From contig CAUYUJ010004559.1 of NCBI GenBank assembly GCA_963575745.1, positions 286,162 through 350,161 on the forward strand: a DNA stretch of 64,000 nucleotides. The letters run 5' to 3'. Shown here in pieces: positions 33,170-42,615 of this stretch; the stretch's first letter is position 1, and every line of letters starts with the position of its first letter. The notes beneath the pieces are model-generated. The model saw only the letters and a list, made by a program, of their open reading frames with translations, searched no databases and was not told the DNA's origin. The position numbers and the translations under genes were made by a program. This stretch comes from Prorocentrum cordatum (taxonomy: Eukaryota; Sar; Dinophyceae; Prorocentrales; Prorocentraceae).

Positions 33170-33760
33170 CTCACAGGGGGCTCCTCCGAAGCTTGATTTC
33201 GGCACACCCCTCTCGAGGATCGTGGCCCTGGCCTCAGAGGGCCCCTCCGAAACTTCATTTCGGCACACCCTTCTCGAGGATTGCGGCCCTGGCCTCACAG
33301 AGGGTTTCTCCGAAGCTTCATGTCGACACACCCCTCAAGGATGATCGTGGCCCTGGCCCCGCAGGGAGCTCCGCCCACGGTGCATTTCTTCACACCCCTC
33401 TCGAGGATCGCGCGGCCCTGGCCGCACAGGGAACTCCACCGAAACTTCATTTCGGCACACCCCTCTCGAGGATCGTCGCCCTGGTCCCACAGGGAGCTCC
33501 ACCGAATTTTCATTTCGGCACACCCCTCTCGAGGACCGTGGCCCTGGCCCCACAGGGAGCTCCACCGAAACATCATTTCGGCACACCCCTCTTGAGGATC
33601 GTGGCACAGACCCCGCAGGGAGGCCCACCGAATTTTCCTTTCGGAACACCCCTCTCGAGGATCGTGGCCCTGACCCCACACGGAGCCCCACGGAAACATC
33701 ATTTCGGCACACGTCTCTCGAGGATTGTGGCCCTGGCCCCACGGGAAGCTCTTTTCGTTC
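33170..33760 (+). repeat. 63-bp tandem repeat, nine to ten units
   Basis: CTCGAGGA (or one-base variants) occurs at 33,212, 33,273, 33,334, 33,399, 33,465, 33,528, 33,591, 33,654 and 33,717. Spacings are 61, 61, 65, 66, 63, 63, 63, 63 and 63. Units carry CTCTCGAGGATCGTGGCCCT, CCCACAGGGAGCTCCACCGA and CATTTCGGCACACCCC. The later units are more uniform, so the array has probably grown at its right end. Confidence 0.92.
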
Positions 33761-33960
33761 CCGTGCCGGTCCAGCTTCTAACTCGCCTTTGCCGTGCAGG
33801 AGGCACGGCGGCGGATTTGATTCCCGTGGCTCTGGTGGCCTTGCGGCTGACGTGGGCACGCTCCTCTGCCTCTCTTCATTTGTGGTTCAAGCCATTTGGG
33901 CATGCGCCTCCCCCCTCTGGGGCAGGCCACTGAGGGACGCCGGGCAACACGCCAGGACCC
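33761..33960. other. Unique spacer between arrays
   Basis: No gene recognised. Confidence 0.35.
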
Positions 33961-34256
33961 ATGGGGATTCTATAGCATCCCTTAGGGATTCAATCGCATC
34001 CCTTAGGGATTCTATAGCATCCCTTCGGGATTCAATAGCAGCCCTTATGGATTCTAGAGCATCCCTCAGGGATTATATAGCATCCCTCGGGGCTTCTATA
34101 GCATCCTTGAAGGATTCTAGAGCATCCCGTTAAGGATTATATAGCATCCCTTTCGGGATTCTATAGCATCCCCTTAGGGATTCTATAGCGTCCCTTAGGG
34201 ATTCTGGAGCAGCCCTTAGGGATTCTATAGCATCCCTTAGGGATTCTGGCGAAACA
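33961..34256 (+). repeat. 21-bp array ATTCTATAGCATCCCTTAGGG
   Basis: About 14 units. Each holds the near-palindrome TCCCTTAGGGA. Variants include TCTGGAGCAGCCC. Confidence 0.9.
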
Positions 34257-34289
34257 GCGAGCTGGTGGTCCCTCACCGGGTCCACCAGC

Positions 34290-34389
34290 TGGTTGTTGTG
34301 CCTTGTTGTTGTTGTTGTGTCTTGTGTGCTGTGTGTTGTGTGTTGTTTGTTGTATGTTGTTCGTTGTTTGTTGTTTGTTGTCGTCGCTC
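34290..34389 (+). repeat. TTGTTGTGTG-rich tract
   Basis: Low-complexity GT-rich DNA leading into the CGCGACCCAC array. The same order (GT-rich, then CGCGACCC) occurs at 39,265-39,300. Confidence 0.85.
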
Positions 34390-34725
34390 CGCTCGCGATC
34401 CTGCCCGCGACTCGGCCCGCGACCCACCCGCGACCCGTCCCGCGACCCACACGCGACCCATTCCGCGACCCGCACGCGACCCACTCCGCCATCCACCCAC
34501 ACGTGACCCAGCCGCGACCCGCCCGTGACCAACCCACGACCCGGTCCGCGACCCACCTGCGACCCACCCGCGACCCACCCCGCGACCCACCCGCGACCCA
34601 CACGCGACCCATTCCGCGACCCGCCCGCGACCCACCCGCGACCCGGTCCGCGATCCACATGCGACATGGCCCGCGACCCACCCGCGTCCCACCCGCGACC
34701 CACTCCGCGACCCACCCACATTGCT
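34390..34725 (+). repeat. CGCGACCCAC array, copy 1
   Basis: About 30 units of a 10-mer CGCGACCCAC/CGCGACCCGC. It ends in CCACCCACATTG then GGCGCCTGCGGCGGGCTCGT, the same ending as the array at 39.3 kb. Confidence 0.92.
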
Positions 34726-34945
34726 TTATCAAAATAATCGGCGCCTGCGGCGGGCTCGTTGTATACTTTGTCAGAGTTAGGGGGCCGAAGGTCATTCACT
34801 GTCCCTGGGCGCATGATGCTGCTGTTGTTGTGGTTTTGGTTGTAGTTGTGGTTGTGGTTGTGGTTGTTGTTGTTGGTGGTGGTGGTGTTGTCGTCGTCGG
34901 TGTTGCTGTTGAATATTAATTCCTAGAGAATAATTATTGTTGATC
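34726..34945. repeat. Lead-in and (GTT)n of the fifth composite unit
   Basis: The AGGGGGCCGAAGGTCATTCA block (as at 27,978) is followed by a TTGTGGTTGTGG/GTTGTTG tract. Confidence 0.7.
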
Positions 34946-35400
34946 TCCAGAAACGGTTCCGGGCGCTCTCGCCTCGACGCCAGCTACATTTTCTTTGAAA
35001 ACGAGGCTCCCGCTCGAGCGTTGGCTTGACCCTAAAAGTGCGCCCTTGGAGGCCCAGCTGCGATATCAACGGCTCCCGCCCGACACTTCCGCACAGTTTA
35101 CTCCGAGACACCCTGGCCACAGAGGCCTGCGAACTCAGGGGCGGCGCTCTCGCTCGAGACTTCCTCGCGATTCAATCAAGTTGGCGGGGGCCCAGCCATG
35201 ACGACAAAGGCTCCTGCTCGATACTTCCTCACGATTTGCTCCGAGAGCCCCTGGCCAGGAAGGCCCCCGAGCTCAGGAACGGCGTTCTCTCTCGCTCGAG
35301 ACTTCCTCATGATCCAGTCAAATTGGTGGAGGCCCACATGCGACGACAAGGGCTCCCGTTCGATGCTTCCTCAAGATGTATTCACGAAGGCCTTGCCCAC
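34946..35400 (+). repeat. ~125-bp repeats of the fifth composite unit
   Basis: Blocks GGCTCCCGCTCGATACTTCC, GAGCCCCTGGCCAGG-like and CGCTCTCGCTCGAGACTTCC then TTCAATCAAGTTGG recur three times here and twice more at 36,805-37,060, flanking the long array between them. Confidence 0.75.
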
Positions 35401-36800
35401 CGAGGTCCTGGCGCGCTGCCCACTTAGGCCCCCAACACACAACCCACTGAGGCCCAGAGTAAGCCCACAGGGTCCGCAGCATGCTGCCCGCAGGCCCTCC
35501 GGCACAACCCACATGGGCGGCTCCCCCGCGCTGCCCACAAAGGCCCCAAGCGCGCCCACAGAGAGCCCAGCGCGCTGCCCACTGAGGCCCCCGACGCGCC
35601 CCACAGAGGCTCCAGCCCACAGGGGCCCCAAGCGCGCCCACAGAGGCCCCAGCGCGCTGTCCAATGATGCCCTCCAGCACAGCCCACTTATGCCCAAACC
35701 CCCGCCCCAAGCGTGCCCACGGAGGCCCCAACGCGCTGCCCACGGAGGCCACCCGTTCCACAAATGCCCCCGACACAGCCCACGGAGGCCCCAGCCCACA
35801 GAGGCCCCGAGCGCGCCCACAGAGGCCCCTGCGCGCTGCCCAGAGGCGCCAAGCGCGCCGAGGCCCCGCACGCTGCCCACTGAAGCCCTCCGGCACAGCC
35901 CACAGAGGTCCCAGCGCGCCCACAGAGGCCCCAGCCCACAGAGGCCCAAATGCGCCCATAGAGGCCCCAAGCGCGCCCACAGAGGCCCCAGCGCGCTGCC
36001 CACTCAAGCCCCAGTCCACAGGCCCTGAGCGCGCCCACGGAATCTCCAGCGCGCTGCCTACTGAGGCCCCCCGACAACGCCCACAGAGGCCCCAAGGTCG
36101 CCCACAGAGGCCCCAGCCTATAGAGGCCCCGAGCGCGCCCACAGAGGCCCCCGCGCGCTGCCCACTGAGGCCCCCGACGCAGCCCACAGAAGCCCCAAAC
36201 GCGCCCACAGAGGCCCCAGCCCGCAGAGGCCCCAAGCGCGCCCAGAGGCTCCCCCGCGCTGCCCACTGAGGCTCCCGACGCAGCCCACAGAGGTCCCAGT
36301 CCACAGAGGCCCCAAGCGCGCCCACAGAGGCCCCAGCGCGCTGCCCACTGAGGCCCCCCGACACAGCCCACAGAGGCTCCAAGGGCGCCCACAGAGGCCC
36401 CAGCCTGCAGAGGCCCCGAGCGCGCCCACAGAGGCCCTTGCGCGCTGCCCACTGAGGCCCCCGACGCCCACAGAGGCCCCAAACGCGCCCACAGAGGCCC
36501 CAGCCCGCAGAGATCTCAAGCGAGCCCACAGAGGCCCAGGCGCGCTGTCCAATGAGGCCCCCGACGCAGCCCACTGAGGCCCCAGTCCACAGAGGCCCCA
36601 AGCGCGCCCGCAGAGGCCCCAGCGCGCCCACTGAGGCCCCCCGACACAGCCAACAGAGGCCCCACGGGCGCCCACATAGGCCCCAGCCCGCAGAGACCCC
36701 AAGCGCGCCCGCAGAGGCCCCAGCAAGCTGCCCACTGAGGCTCTCCGACGCAGCCCACAGAGGCCCCAAGCGCGCCCACAGAGGCCCCAGCCCGCAGAGG
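35401..36800 (+). repeat. GCCCACAGAGGCCCC array, ~1.4 kb, ~100-bp higher-order unit
   Basis: Short words GCCCACAGAGGCCCCAGC and GCGCGCTGCCCACTGAGGCC alternate. The GCTGCCCACTGAGG word recurs near 36,155, 36,257, 36,340 and 36,437. The array lacks stops in several frames (509 codons on minus, 276 on plus), reading as SVGALGASVGW or HRGPKRAHRGP. I regard these as by-products of the array. Confidence 0.9.
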
Positions 36801-37380
36801 TCCCAGGAACGGCGCTCTCGCATGAGACTTCTTCGCAATTCAATCAAGTTCGCAGATGCCCAGCCGCGACAACAAGGCTCCCGCTCGATATTTCCTCGCG
36901 ATCTGGGAGGCCCTGGCTAGAGAGGTTCCCGTACTCAGGAACAGCGCGCGAGCTCGCTGTGGACATCCTCGCAACTCAGTAAAATTAGTGGGGACCAGCC
37001 GCGATGACAAGTGCTCCCGCTCGATGCATCCCCGCGATTTGCCCCGAGAGGCCCTCTCGCGTGGTCCATCCTTCTCTTCCCCCGTCCGTCCCTTCCCCTG
37101 TTTTAAGGGTTGTGCTAAATGTGCGCGGCAGGTAAGGAGGATATACCCCCGAGGGGGGTACGGTCGAAGACAAAGAGGGCGGGTATCGAGGGTTTGGGAT
37201 ATACGTGTTGCGCGGCCCGCGATCATATAAAGAACAAGCTGTCTTAACATGAGTGTTGTTGTTGCTGCTGTCGTTGTAGTTGTTGTTGCTGCTGTTGCTG
37301 TTGTTGTTACTGTTGTGTTGCTGGTTGTTGATCGTTGATTGTTGTTTGTTGTGGGTAGTTTGTTTACGGGCGCAGCCCGT
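36801..37380 (+). repeat. End of the fifth composite unit: tail block and (GTT)n
   Basis: Two ~125-bp blocks are followed by the conserved tail (CAGGTAAGGAGGATATACCC, GGTACGGTCGAAGACAAAGA, GGGTTTGGGATATACG) and a GTTGTTGCTG tract, as in the units at 29.2, 29.9, 30.9 and 31.6 kb. Confidence 0.8.
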
Positions 37381-37446
37381 AATTTGATTTTCGGGAGGTA
37401 TACTGACAAAACAGACAGGGAAACTGAATCACCAAAGCCGTCAGAT

Positions 37447-39125
37447 GGCAGTTTTGTTTCCAGGGGTGAGGATATTTCGTTGGTAGTTTTGGGCCAGGGA
37501 GTCGAGGATAATTCACTGGCAGTTTTAGGCCAGGGTGTGAGGATATTTCGCTGGACGTTTTAAGTCAGGGAGTTGAGGGTAATTCGCTGGCAGTTTTGAA
37601 TGAGGGGGTGTGAGGATATCTGGCAGTTTTAGGCCAGGGGGTGAGGATATTTCGCTGGCAGTGTTAGGTCAGGGGGTTGAGTATTTTTCGCTGGCAGTTT
37701 TAGGCCAGGAGGTGAGGGTAGTTCGTTGGCATTTTTTTTGCGAGGGGTGTGAGGATATTTCGCTGGCAGTTTTAGGCCAGGGGGTTGAGGGATATTTCGC
37801 TGGCAGTTTTAGGCCAGGGGGTTGAGGATATTTCGCTGGCAGCTCTGAGCGAGGGGGTTGAGGATATTTCGCTGGCAGTTTTAGGCCAGGGGGCGAGGAT
37901 ATATCGCAGGCAGTTTAAAGCGAGGGTGTGAGGATAATTCGCTGGCAGTTTTAGGCAAGGCGGGTGAGGATATTTCGCTGGCAGTTTCAGGCCAGGGGTT
38001 GAGGATATTTGTCTGGCAGTTTTAGGCCAGGGTGTTGAGGATATTTCGCTGACAGTTTTAGGCCAGGGGCGTGAGGATATGGTGCTGAGAGTTTTAGGAC
38101 AGGGGGTTGAGGATATTTCCCTGTCAGTTGTAGGCCAGGGGGCGAGGATATTTCGTTGGCAGTTTTAAGCAATGGGGTTGAGGATATTTCGCTGGCAGTT
38201 TTAGGCCAGGAGATGAGGGTAGTTCGTTGACAGCTGGCAGTTTTTTGGCCAGGGAGTTGAGGATATGTTGCTGGCAGTTTTAGGCCAGAGGTTGAGGATA
38301 TTTCGCTGGCAGTTTTAAGTCAGGGAGTTGAGGATAATTGGCTGGCAGTTGTAGGCCAGCGGCGAGGATATGTCGTTGGCAGTTTTAAGTGAGGGGTGTG
38401 AGGATATGTTGCTGGCAGTGTTGGGCCAGGAGGTTGGGGACATTTCGCTGGCAGTTTTAGGTCAGTGGGTGAAGATAGTTCGCTGGCAGTTTTGAATGAG
38501 GGGGTGTGAGGATATCTGGCAGTTTTAGGCCAGGGGGTGAGGATATTTCGCTGGCAGTTTTAGGTCAGGGGGTTGAGTATTTTTCGCTGGCAGTTTTAGG
38601 CCAGGAGGTGAGGGTAGTTCGTTGGCATTTTTGTTTGCGAGGGGTGTGAGGATATTTCGCTGGCAGTTTTAGGCCAGGGGGTTGAGGGTATTTCGCTGGC
38701 AGTTTTAGGCCAGGGTGTTGAGGATATTTCGCTGGCAGTTTTAGGCCAGAGAGTTGAGGATATTTCGCTGGCAGTTTTAGGCCAGTGGGTTGAGGATATT
38801 TCGCTGGCAGTTTTAAGCCAGGGGGTGAGGATATTTCGCTGGCAGTTTTAGGCCAGGGGGTGAAGATAGTTCGCTGGTAGTTTCAAGCGAAGGGTGTTCG
38901 GATACTCGCTGGTTTTAGGCCAGGGTGTTGAGGACATGTCGCTGGCAGTTTCAAGTCCAGGGGTCAGGATATGTTGTTGACAGTTTTAGGCCAGGGGCGT
39001 GAGGATATTTCACTGGCAGCTTGAGACCAGGGGCGTGAGGACAGTTCGCTGGTAGTTTTAAGCGAGGGCTGTGAGGCTCATGGCGCTGGAAGTTTTTAAG
39101 CCAGGGCGGTGAGGATATTTCCCAG
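37447..39125 (+). repeat. 36-bp minisatellite GAGGATATTTCGCTGGCAGT..., ~45 units
   Basis: The unit is GAGGATATTTCGCTGGCAGT followed by TTTAGGCCAGGGGGTT. In one plus frame a unit reads EDISLAVLGQGV. A higher-order repeat is present: the unusual run from GAATGAGGGGGTGTGAGG at 37,598 recurs at 38,494, 896 bp later, together with the odd units after it (GAGTATTTTTCGC, then GTTCGTTGGCATTTTT). Single-base indels break the frame often, so coding is doubtful. Confidence 0.95.
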
Positions 39126-39304
39126 ACGTAACCTAGCAGCACCATGTGCCACGCACGGGCGGTTAGCCGAAGGCTACGCATCCAGCGCCGTGCTGCTCCC
39201 GTATGTACGCTCGCCCCTTGGCGTGGGGCTGGTGGTGGGCCGAGGGGCGAGCTGTCTGGTGTTTGCTTGATGCTTGTTGCTTGTTGTTTGTTGTCGTCGT
39301 CCCC

Positions 39305-39530
39305 CCCGCGACCCGGCCCGCGACCCACCCGCGACATGCCCGCGACCCACCCGCGACCCACCCCGCGACCCATCCGCGACCCACACGCGACCCATTCCGC
39401 GACCCGCCCGCGACCCACCCGCAACCCACACGCGACCCACACGCGACCCAGCCCGCGACCCAGCCCGCGACCCACTTGTGACCTGGCCCGTGACCCACCC
39501 GCGACCCACTCCGCCACCCACCCACACTGT
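39305..39530 (+). repeat. CGCGACCCAC array, copy 2
   Basis: About 20 units of the same 10-mer as at 34.4 kb, preceded by TTGTTGTTTGTTGTCGTCG and followed by CCACCCACACTG and GGCGCCTGAGGTGGGCTCGT. The two arrays with their flanks are duplicates 4.9 kb apart. Confidence 0.92.
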
Positions 39531-40701
39531 TTGATCGAAGAAACTGGCGCCTGAGGTGGGCTCGTTGTATGATTTGTAAGAATTCGGCGCCTGTGGCGGG
39601 CTTCTTCAGAGCCTCGCAGACTGCCGACGTCCTCGCCGCCCCCGCACTCTTATCCGCAACTGCGGTGTACTACATAACAAATACATGTATGTTGTGTGTT
39701 TGTGTGTGTGTGCTGCGACACGCGTGGTGCAATCTACCAAAGGCGCGATAGAGCACCATAAGGCACCGAACGCCGCCATAGTGCCCTTGGGCTCTCGCGG
39801 CAAAGGTGACCCCACGGTCGACGACGTGCAGAACACCATGCACATTGCAGTTCCTCGCAACAGAAGCAAGGCCCCTAGTGCAAGCGCTGCTTGGGGAAAC
39901 AGAGCAGTGGGCGGATGGCCATGCGCTGGGAGATGGCCACGAGGGGCACGCCCAGCACAGCCCCAGGGCCGCCAACGGGATGGACGGGGACGGTGGGGAA
40001 TTGGCTAAATGTGTTGCGAGCGAGCGCGACCTAAGAACAACAGCGGCGCGCAAGAAGCGCGGCAAGCATAGGGTACAGCGCACACGCGCAGACAACCCCT
40101 TCCGTCTGTGGAGTCTGTTGTAACAGTCGTTGTCTATTGTGGATTGGCTCCTCTGTCCAGGCGCTGGGGCGTGCTAGTGTTTTGTATGTCCTTCAGTCCT
40201 CGGTTGCCCCCGCTGCTGTCCTCCCCTCCATACCTAAAACCTGCCACCTTCCTCTCCCTCCCTTTCTCGCATGCGCTGCTCGTCCACGACGAGATTGTGC
40301 AGTGAATACCTCCTCGAGCACGTCTTGGGCCCTGGTGCTTTTCCTCCTCGTGGCCACGGTGGCCCCCTGCCAGCCGCGCCCGTCCGACGCCGCCGCTCCC
40401 CTGGCGGGCGGCTCCGTGTGCGAGCCGGCCGAGGGGAGGCCCGCCCCGCCGCGCGCGCGCCTCGGGCGGCCGCCGCGGGCCGCGCCCCGCGGCGGGCGCG
40501 GAGCGCACCCGCGATGAGCTCGGCGGCCGCCGCGGGCACCGACGGCCCGCACCCCGCCGAGGGCGACGTGCTGCCCAGCGGCGTGCGGAGCCCCGCGGGG
40601 GCGGCGGCGGCGGGGGGCGCCGGGCGGGGCAGCCGCCCGGAGCCGGCGAGCCTGGGCCGGGGGCTGGGCGGCGGGCCCCAGGAGGAGCCCGAGCGCACCT
40701 G
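39531..40701. other. Upstream region of the channel gene
   Basis: 39,640-40,120 has frames with mildly protein-like text on plus (ELAKCVASERDLRTTAARKK near 40,003-40,062), not assignable. 40,310-40,380 reads SSSTSWALVLFLLVATVAPC in one frame, which looks like a signal peptide and could be the channel's 5' exon. 40,514 starts a frame (MSSAAAAGTDGPHPAEG) that runs into the hairpin at 40,702. I cannot choose between them. Confidence 0.4.
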
Positions 40702-40852
40702 GGGGGCCACATGCGAGCCCTACCCCTACCCCCCGCGATTTCTGAGGGGAAGGGTGGGGTTCACTTCGTTCGAGACCTCCCGAGCGAAGTGAACCCCACA
40801 ATCCCCTCTCAGAAATCGTGTGGGGTAGGGGTAGGGTTGGCATGTGGCCCCC
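40702..40852. mobile_element. 151-bp hairpin (foldback) element at the 5' end of the channel gene
   Basis: The left arm runs from GGGGGCCACATGC at 40,702 to TGGGGTTCACTTCG at 40,768; the right arm from CGAAGTGAACCCCA at 40,785 to GCATGTGGCCCCC at 40,852. Arms of about 67 bp are nearly perfect over their length with a 16-base loop. The three upstream frames do not connect directly to the channel frame through it, so it either lies in an intron or leader, or has disrupted the 5' end. Confidence 0.85.
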
Positions 40853-42077
40853 TAGCACCGCGCTGGTGGCGCCGCGGGGCGACCGCGAGGGCGGGGAGAC
40901 CGTCGGGAGGCACCTGGCGGTCGTCAGGGAGTGCCTCGCCGCCACGCCCCCGCCCCGGATCCTCCACCTCCAGTTCTTCATTTGGTCGGTGGCGCGCATC
41001 CAGGACGTCGAGGAGACCTTCGAGGTGTACTACAGCCTGCGCTGCTCCTACGTGGAGACCGACCCCGCTGCCAACATCCTGCCCCCCGCCGACGGCGAGA
41101 GATGGCCGCAGGCGCACCACTTCAAGTGGCAGCCGCAACTCCGGATGATGAACATGGTGGCAGAGTGCCGCGAGACCGAGGAGTGGTGGCGAGTGACGGG
41201 ACACTCCAAGGACAGCGCCACTTCGAGCGGAAGGAAGTTTACATATGACGACTTGCAGGAGATGATCCGTTTGAGGAAGGAGGTGTGGGTTCATCAGTTC
41301 TTTAGGACCAAGGCAGTGTTCGAGAATGCGTTTGATCTGCGGAATTTCCCGATGGACGAGCAGCACTTGAATTTGTCAGTGACCTCCTCATGGGACGTCA
41401 GGTCAGTGCTACTCAAGTTCTGCGAGTTTGACCCGCCCGTCACGTTCGACGGCAAACGGGCATGCCGTTCGCAGCTCTTCGAGATGCACAAGCCGCGCCT
41501 CCTCGACTTCGACGCCCCCGACGCCGAGGAGCGCTTCACGGCCGCGGACCTCGATCTGCTCAGCGACGCGCAGTCTTCGCGCTCCGGGACGCGCTACTGC
41601 CGGGCACACCTCGGGCTGTCTATTTCACGGCACTGCTCGTACTACATGTGGAATGTGCTTTCGATCGAGCTTGTCATCATGCTCGCGGCGCTGTCCATCT
41701 TCGGGATCTCGCCCGAGGACACCGCTGATCGCATCAACGTGCTGATCACGCTGGTGCTCGCCTCCACTGCCTTCAAGTTTGTCACGACGTCTATGCTGCC
41801 TGCAACCCCGTACGTGACGATGCTCGATGTGTTCAACTATGTATCTCTGGGCTACCTCGCCGCCATGCTGGCGGCCGTCTGTGTCATCAGCCGGTTGCAC
41901 GACGGCGGAGCAGACTACGACGGCACATTCTTGTTGGTGGCTTTGTTCGCGATGGTTTTGTTTCTCGTTTTGTACGCGATGCACTCAACCCGTTTATACT
42001 GGCGCCGCAGCAAAATGATTGCTGTCAACGATGCTATTTGGGCAAATTTGCAGCCTACAGTGTCAACGCGCAATTGA
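40842..42077 (+). CDS. Pentameric ligand-gated ion channel subunit
   Basis: A membrane channel of the Cys-loop receptor superfamily, 411 residues from the first in-frame ATG. The extracellular beta-sandwich covers about residues 35-262, with HFKWQPQL (93-100, loop A region), then FENAFDLRNFPMDEQHLNLS (161-180), the signature stretch. The family's Cys pair around FPMD is absent, as in prokaryotic members. Four membrane segments follow: M1 267-288, M2 297-318 (ITLVLASTAFKFVTTSMLP), M3 328-349, M4 361-382. The M2-M3 link LPATPYVTM resembles GLIC-type channels (family memory). The proline that is nearly universal in M1 is missing: YYMWNVLSIELV. A short basic YWRRSK end follows M4, so there is no long M3-M4 cytoplasmic loop. 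The true start is uncertain: ATG 40,842 lies inside the hairpin arm and no signal peptide is in frame, so a 5' exon is expected. Ligand unknown. Confidence 0.85.
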   Translation: MWPPSTALVAPRGDREGGETVGRHLAVVRECLAATPPPRILHLQFFIWSVARIQDVEETFEVYYSLRCSYVETDPAANILPPADGERWPQAHHFKWQPQLRMMNMVAECRETEEWWRVTGHSKDSATSSGRKFTYDDLQEMIRLRKEVWVHQFFRTKAVFENAFDLRNFPMDEQHLNLSVTSSWDVRSVLLKFCEFDPPVTFDGKRACRSQLFEMHKPRLLDFDAPDAEERFTAADLDLLSDAQSSRSGTRYCRAHLGLSISRHCSYYMWNVLSIELVIMLAALSIFGISPEDTADRINVLITLVLASTAFKFVTTSMLPATPYVTMLDVFNYVSLGYLAAMLAAVCVISRLHDGGADYDGTFLLVALFAMVLFLVLYAMHSTRLYWRRSKMIAVNDAIWANLQPTVSTRN

Positions 42078-42433
42078 CACCTCACGTCCCACGTGAGCCG
42101 TCACATGCGTCATCTCGCGCTCCCAGTGCGAGCACACCCGTAACATGCGAGAGGTTGCAGAGAACAGTATCATCTGTTCTTGGCGCCGGGTACGGCGATC
42201 AGATTGCATCATTCATAGTTGCCGGCAGGAGAAAATATACCCGTTCCCGCTGATCAAAAAAAAGCCCTTCCGTTCCACCTCCTCCCTTCTTCTCGTGCTT
42301 CACGCCAGGACGACATCTTCCACTGCGGCATTTCGCGGAGCTGGGGCACCCAGCTGACGACCCGCAGGGAAGTCCCAATGGATTCGGGCTCAGGTTTCGG
42401 GTGCATCCTGCAGGGTCTCGGATCTTTCAGCTT
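42078..42433. other. 3' flank of the channel gene
   Basis: Probably includes the 3' untranslated region. No further exon or repeat is seen before the TIR element. Confidence 0.4.
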
Positions 42434-42434
42434 C

Positions 42435-42615
42435 TACAGTCGGGGCCCTGAAGAAGGAACCCTTTTCGTTGGGGAGGGGCTCCGCGTTCCTTAAGTGTTT
42501 CGCAGCTTGCCTCAGGTTTTCCTTATGTTTTCGATCGGAAGTCGAAGTTTAACTTATGGAAAAAAAGGGGCCTCGTTCCTTATTTAGGGTCCCTTAGGTC
42601 AAGGCCCCGACTGTA
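42435..42615. mobile_element. TIR element family 1, copy C2
   Basis: TACAGTCGGGGCCCTGAAGA at the left and GGCCCCGACTGTA at the right. The interior, GTTGGGGAGGGGCTCCGCGT, TTAAGTGTTTCGCAGCTTGC, TCAGGTTTTCCTTA and GTTTAACTTATGGAAAA, matches 61,590-61,744 in the same orientation and 15,235-15,414 inverted. It lies 358 bp beyond the channel stop codon. Confidence 0.9.

Noticed and set aside
33170-34256. CRISPR array
   Set aside because: Repeats are contiguous and diverged, without unique spacers of constant length, and the genome is eukaryotic.
35318-36847. 509-codon minus-strand frame in the GCCCACAGAGGCCCC array
   Set aside because: The repeat simply lacks stops. The frame ends as soon as the array ends, and opposite-strand frames are equally long.
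37339-37825. EDISLAVLGQGV repeat protein as a gene
   Set aside because: The frame is broken by single-base indels between neighbouring units and by stops at 37,561 and 37,823; it cannot run through the array.
40271-40792. 173-codon plus frame as the N-terminus of the channel
   Set aside because: It runs into the hairpin and stops, and its phase does not join the channel frame with any G(T/C/A)-AG pair that I could find.
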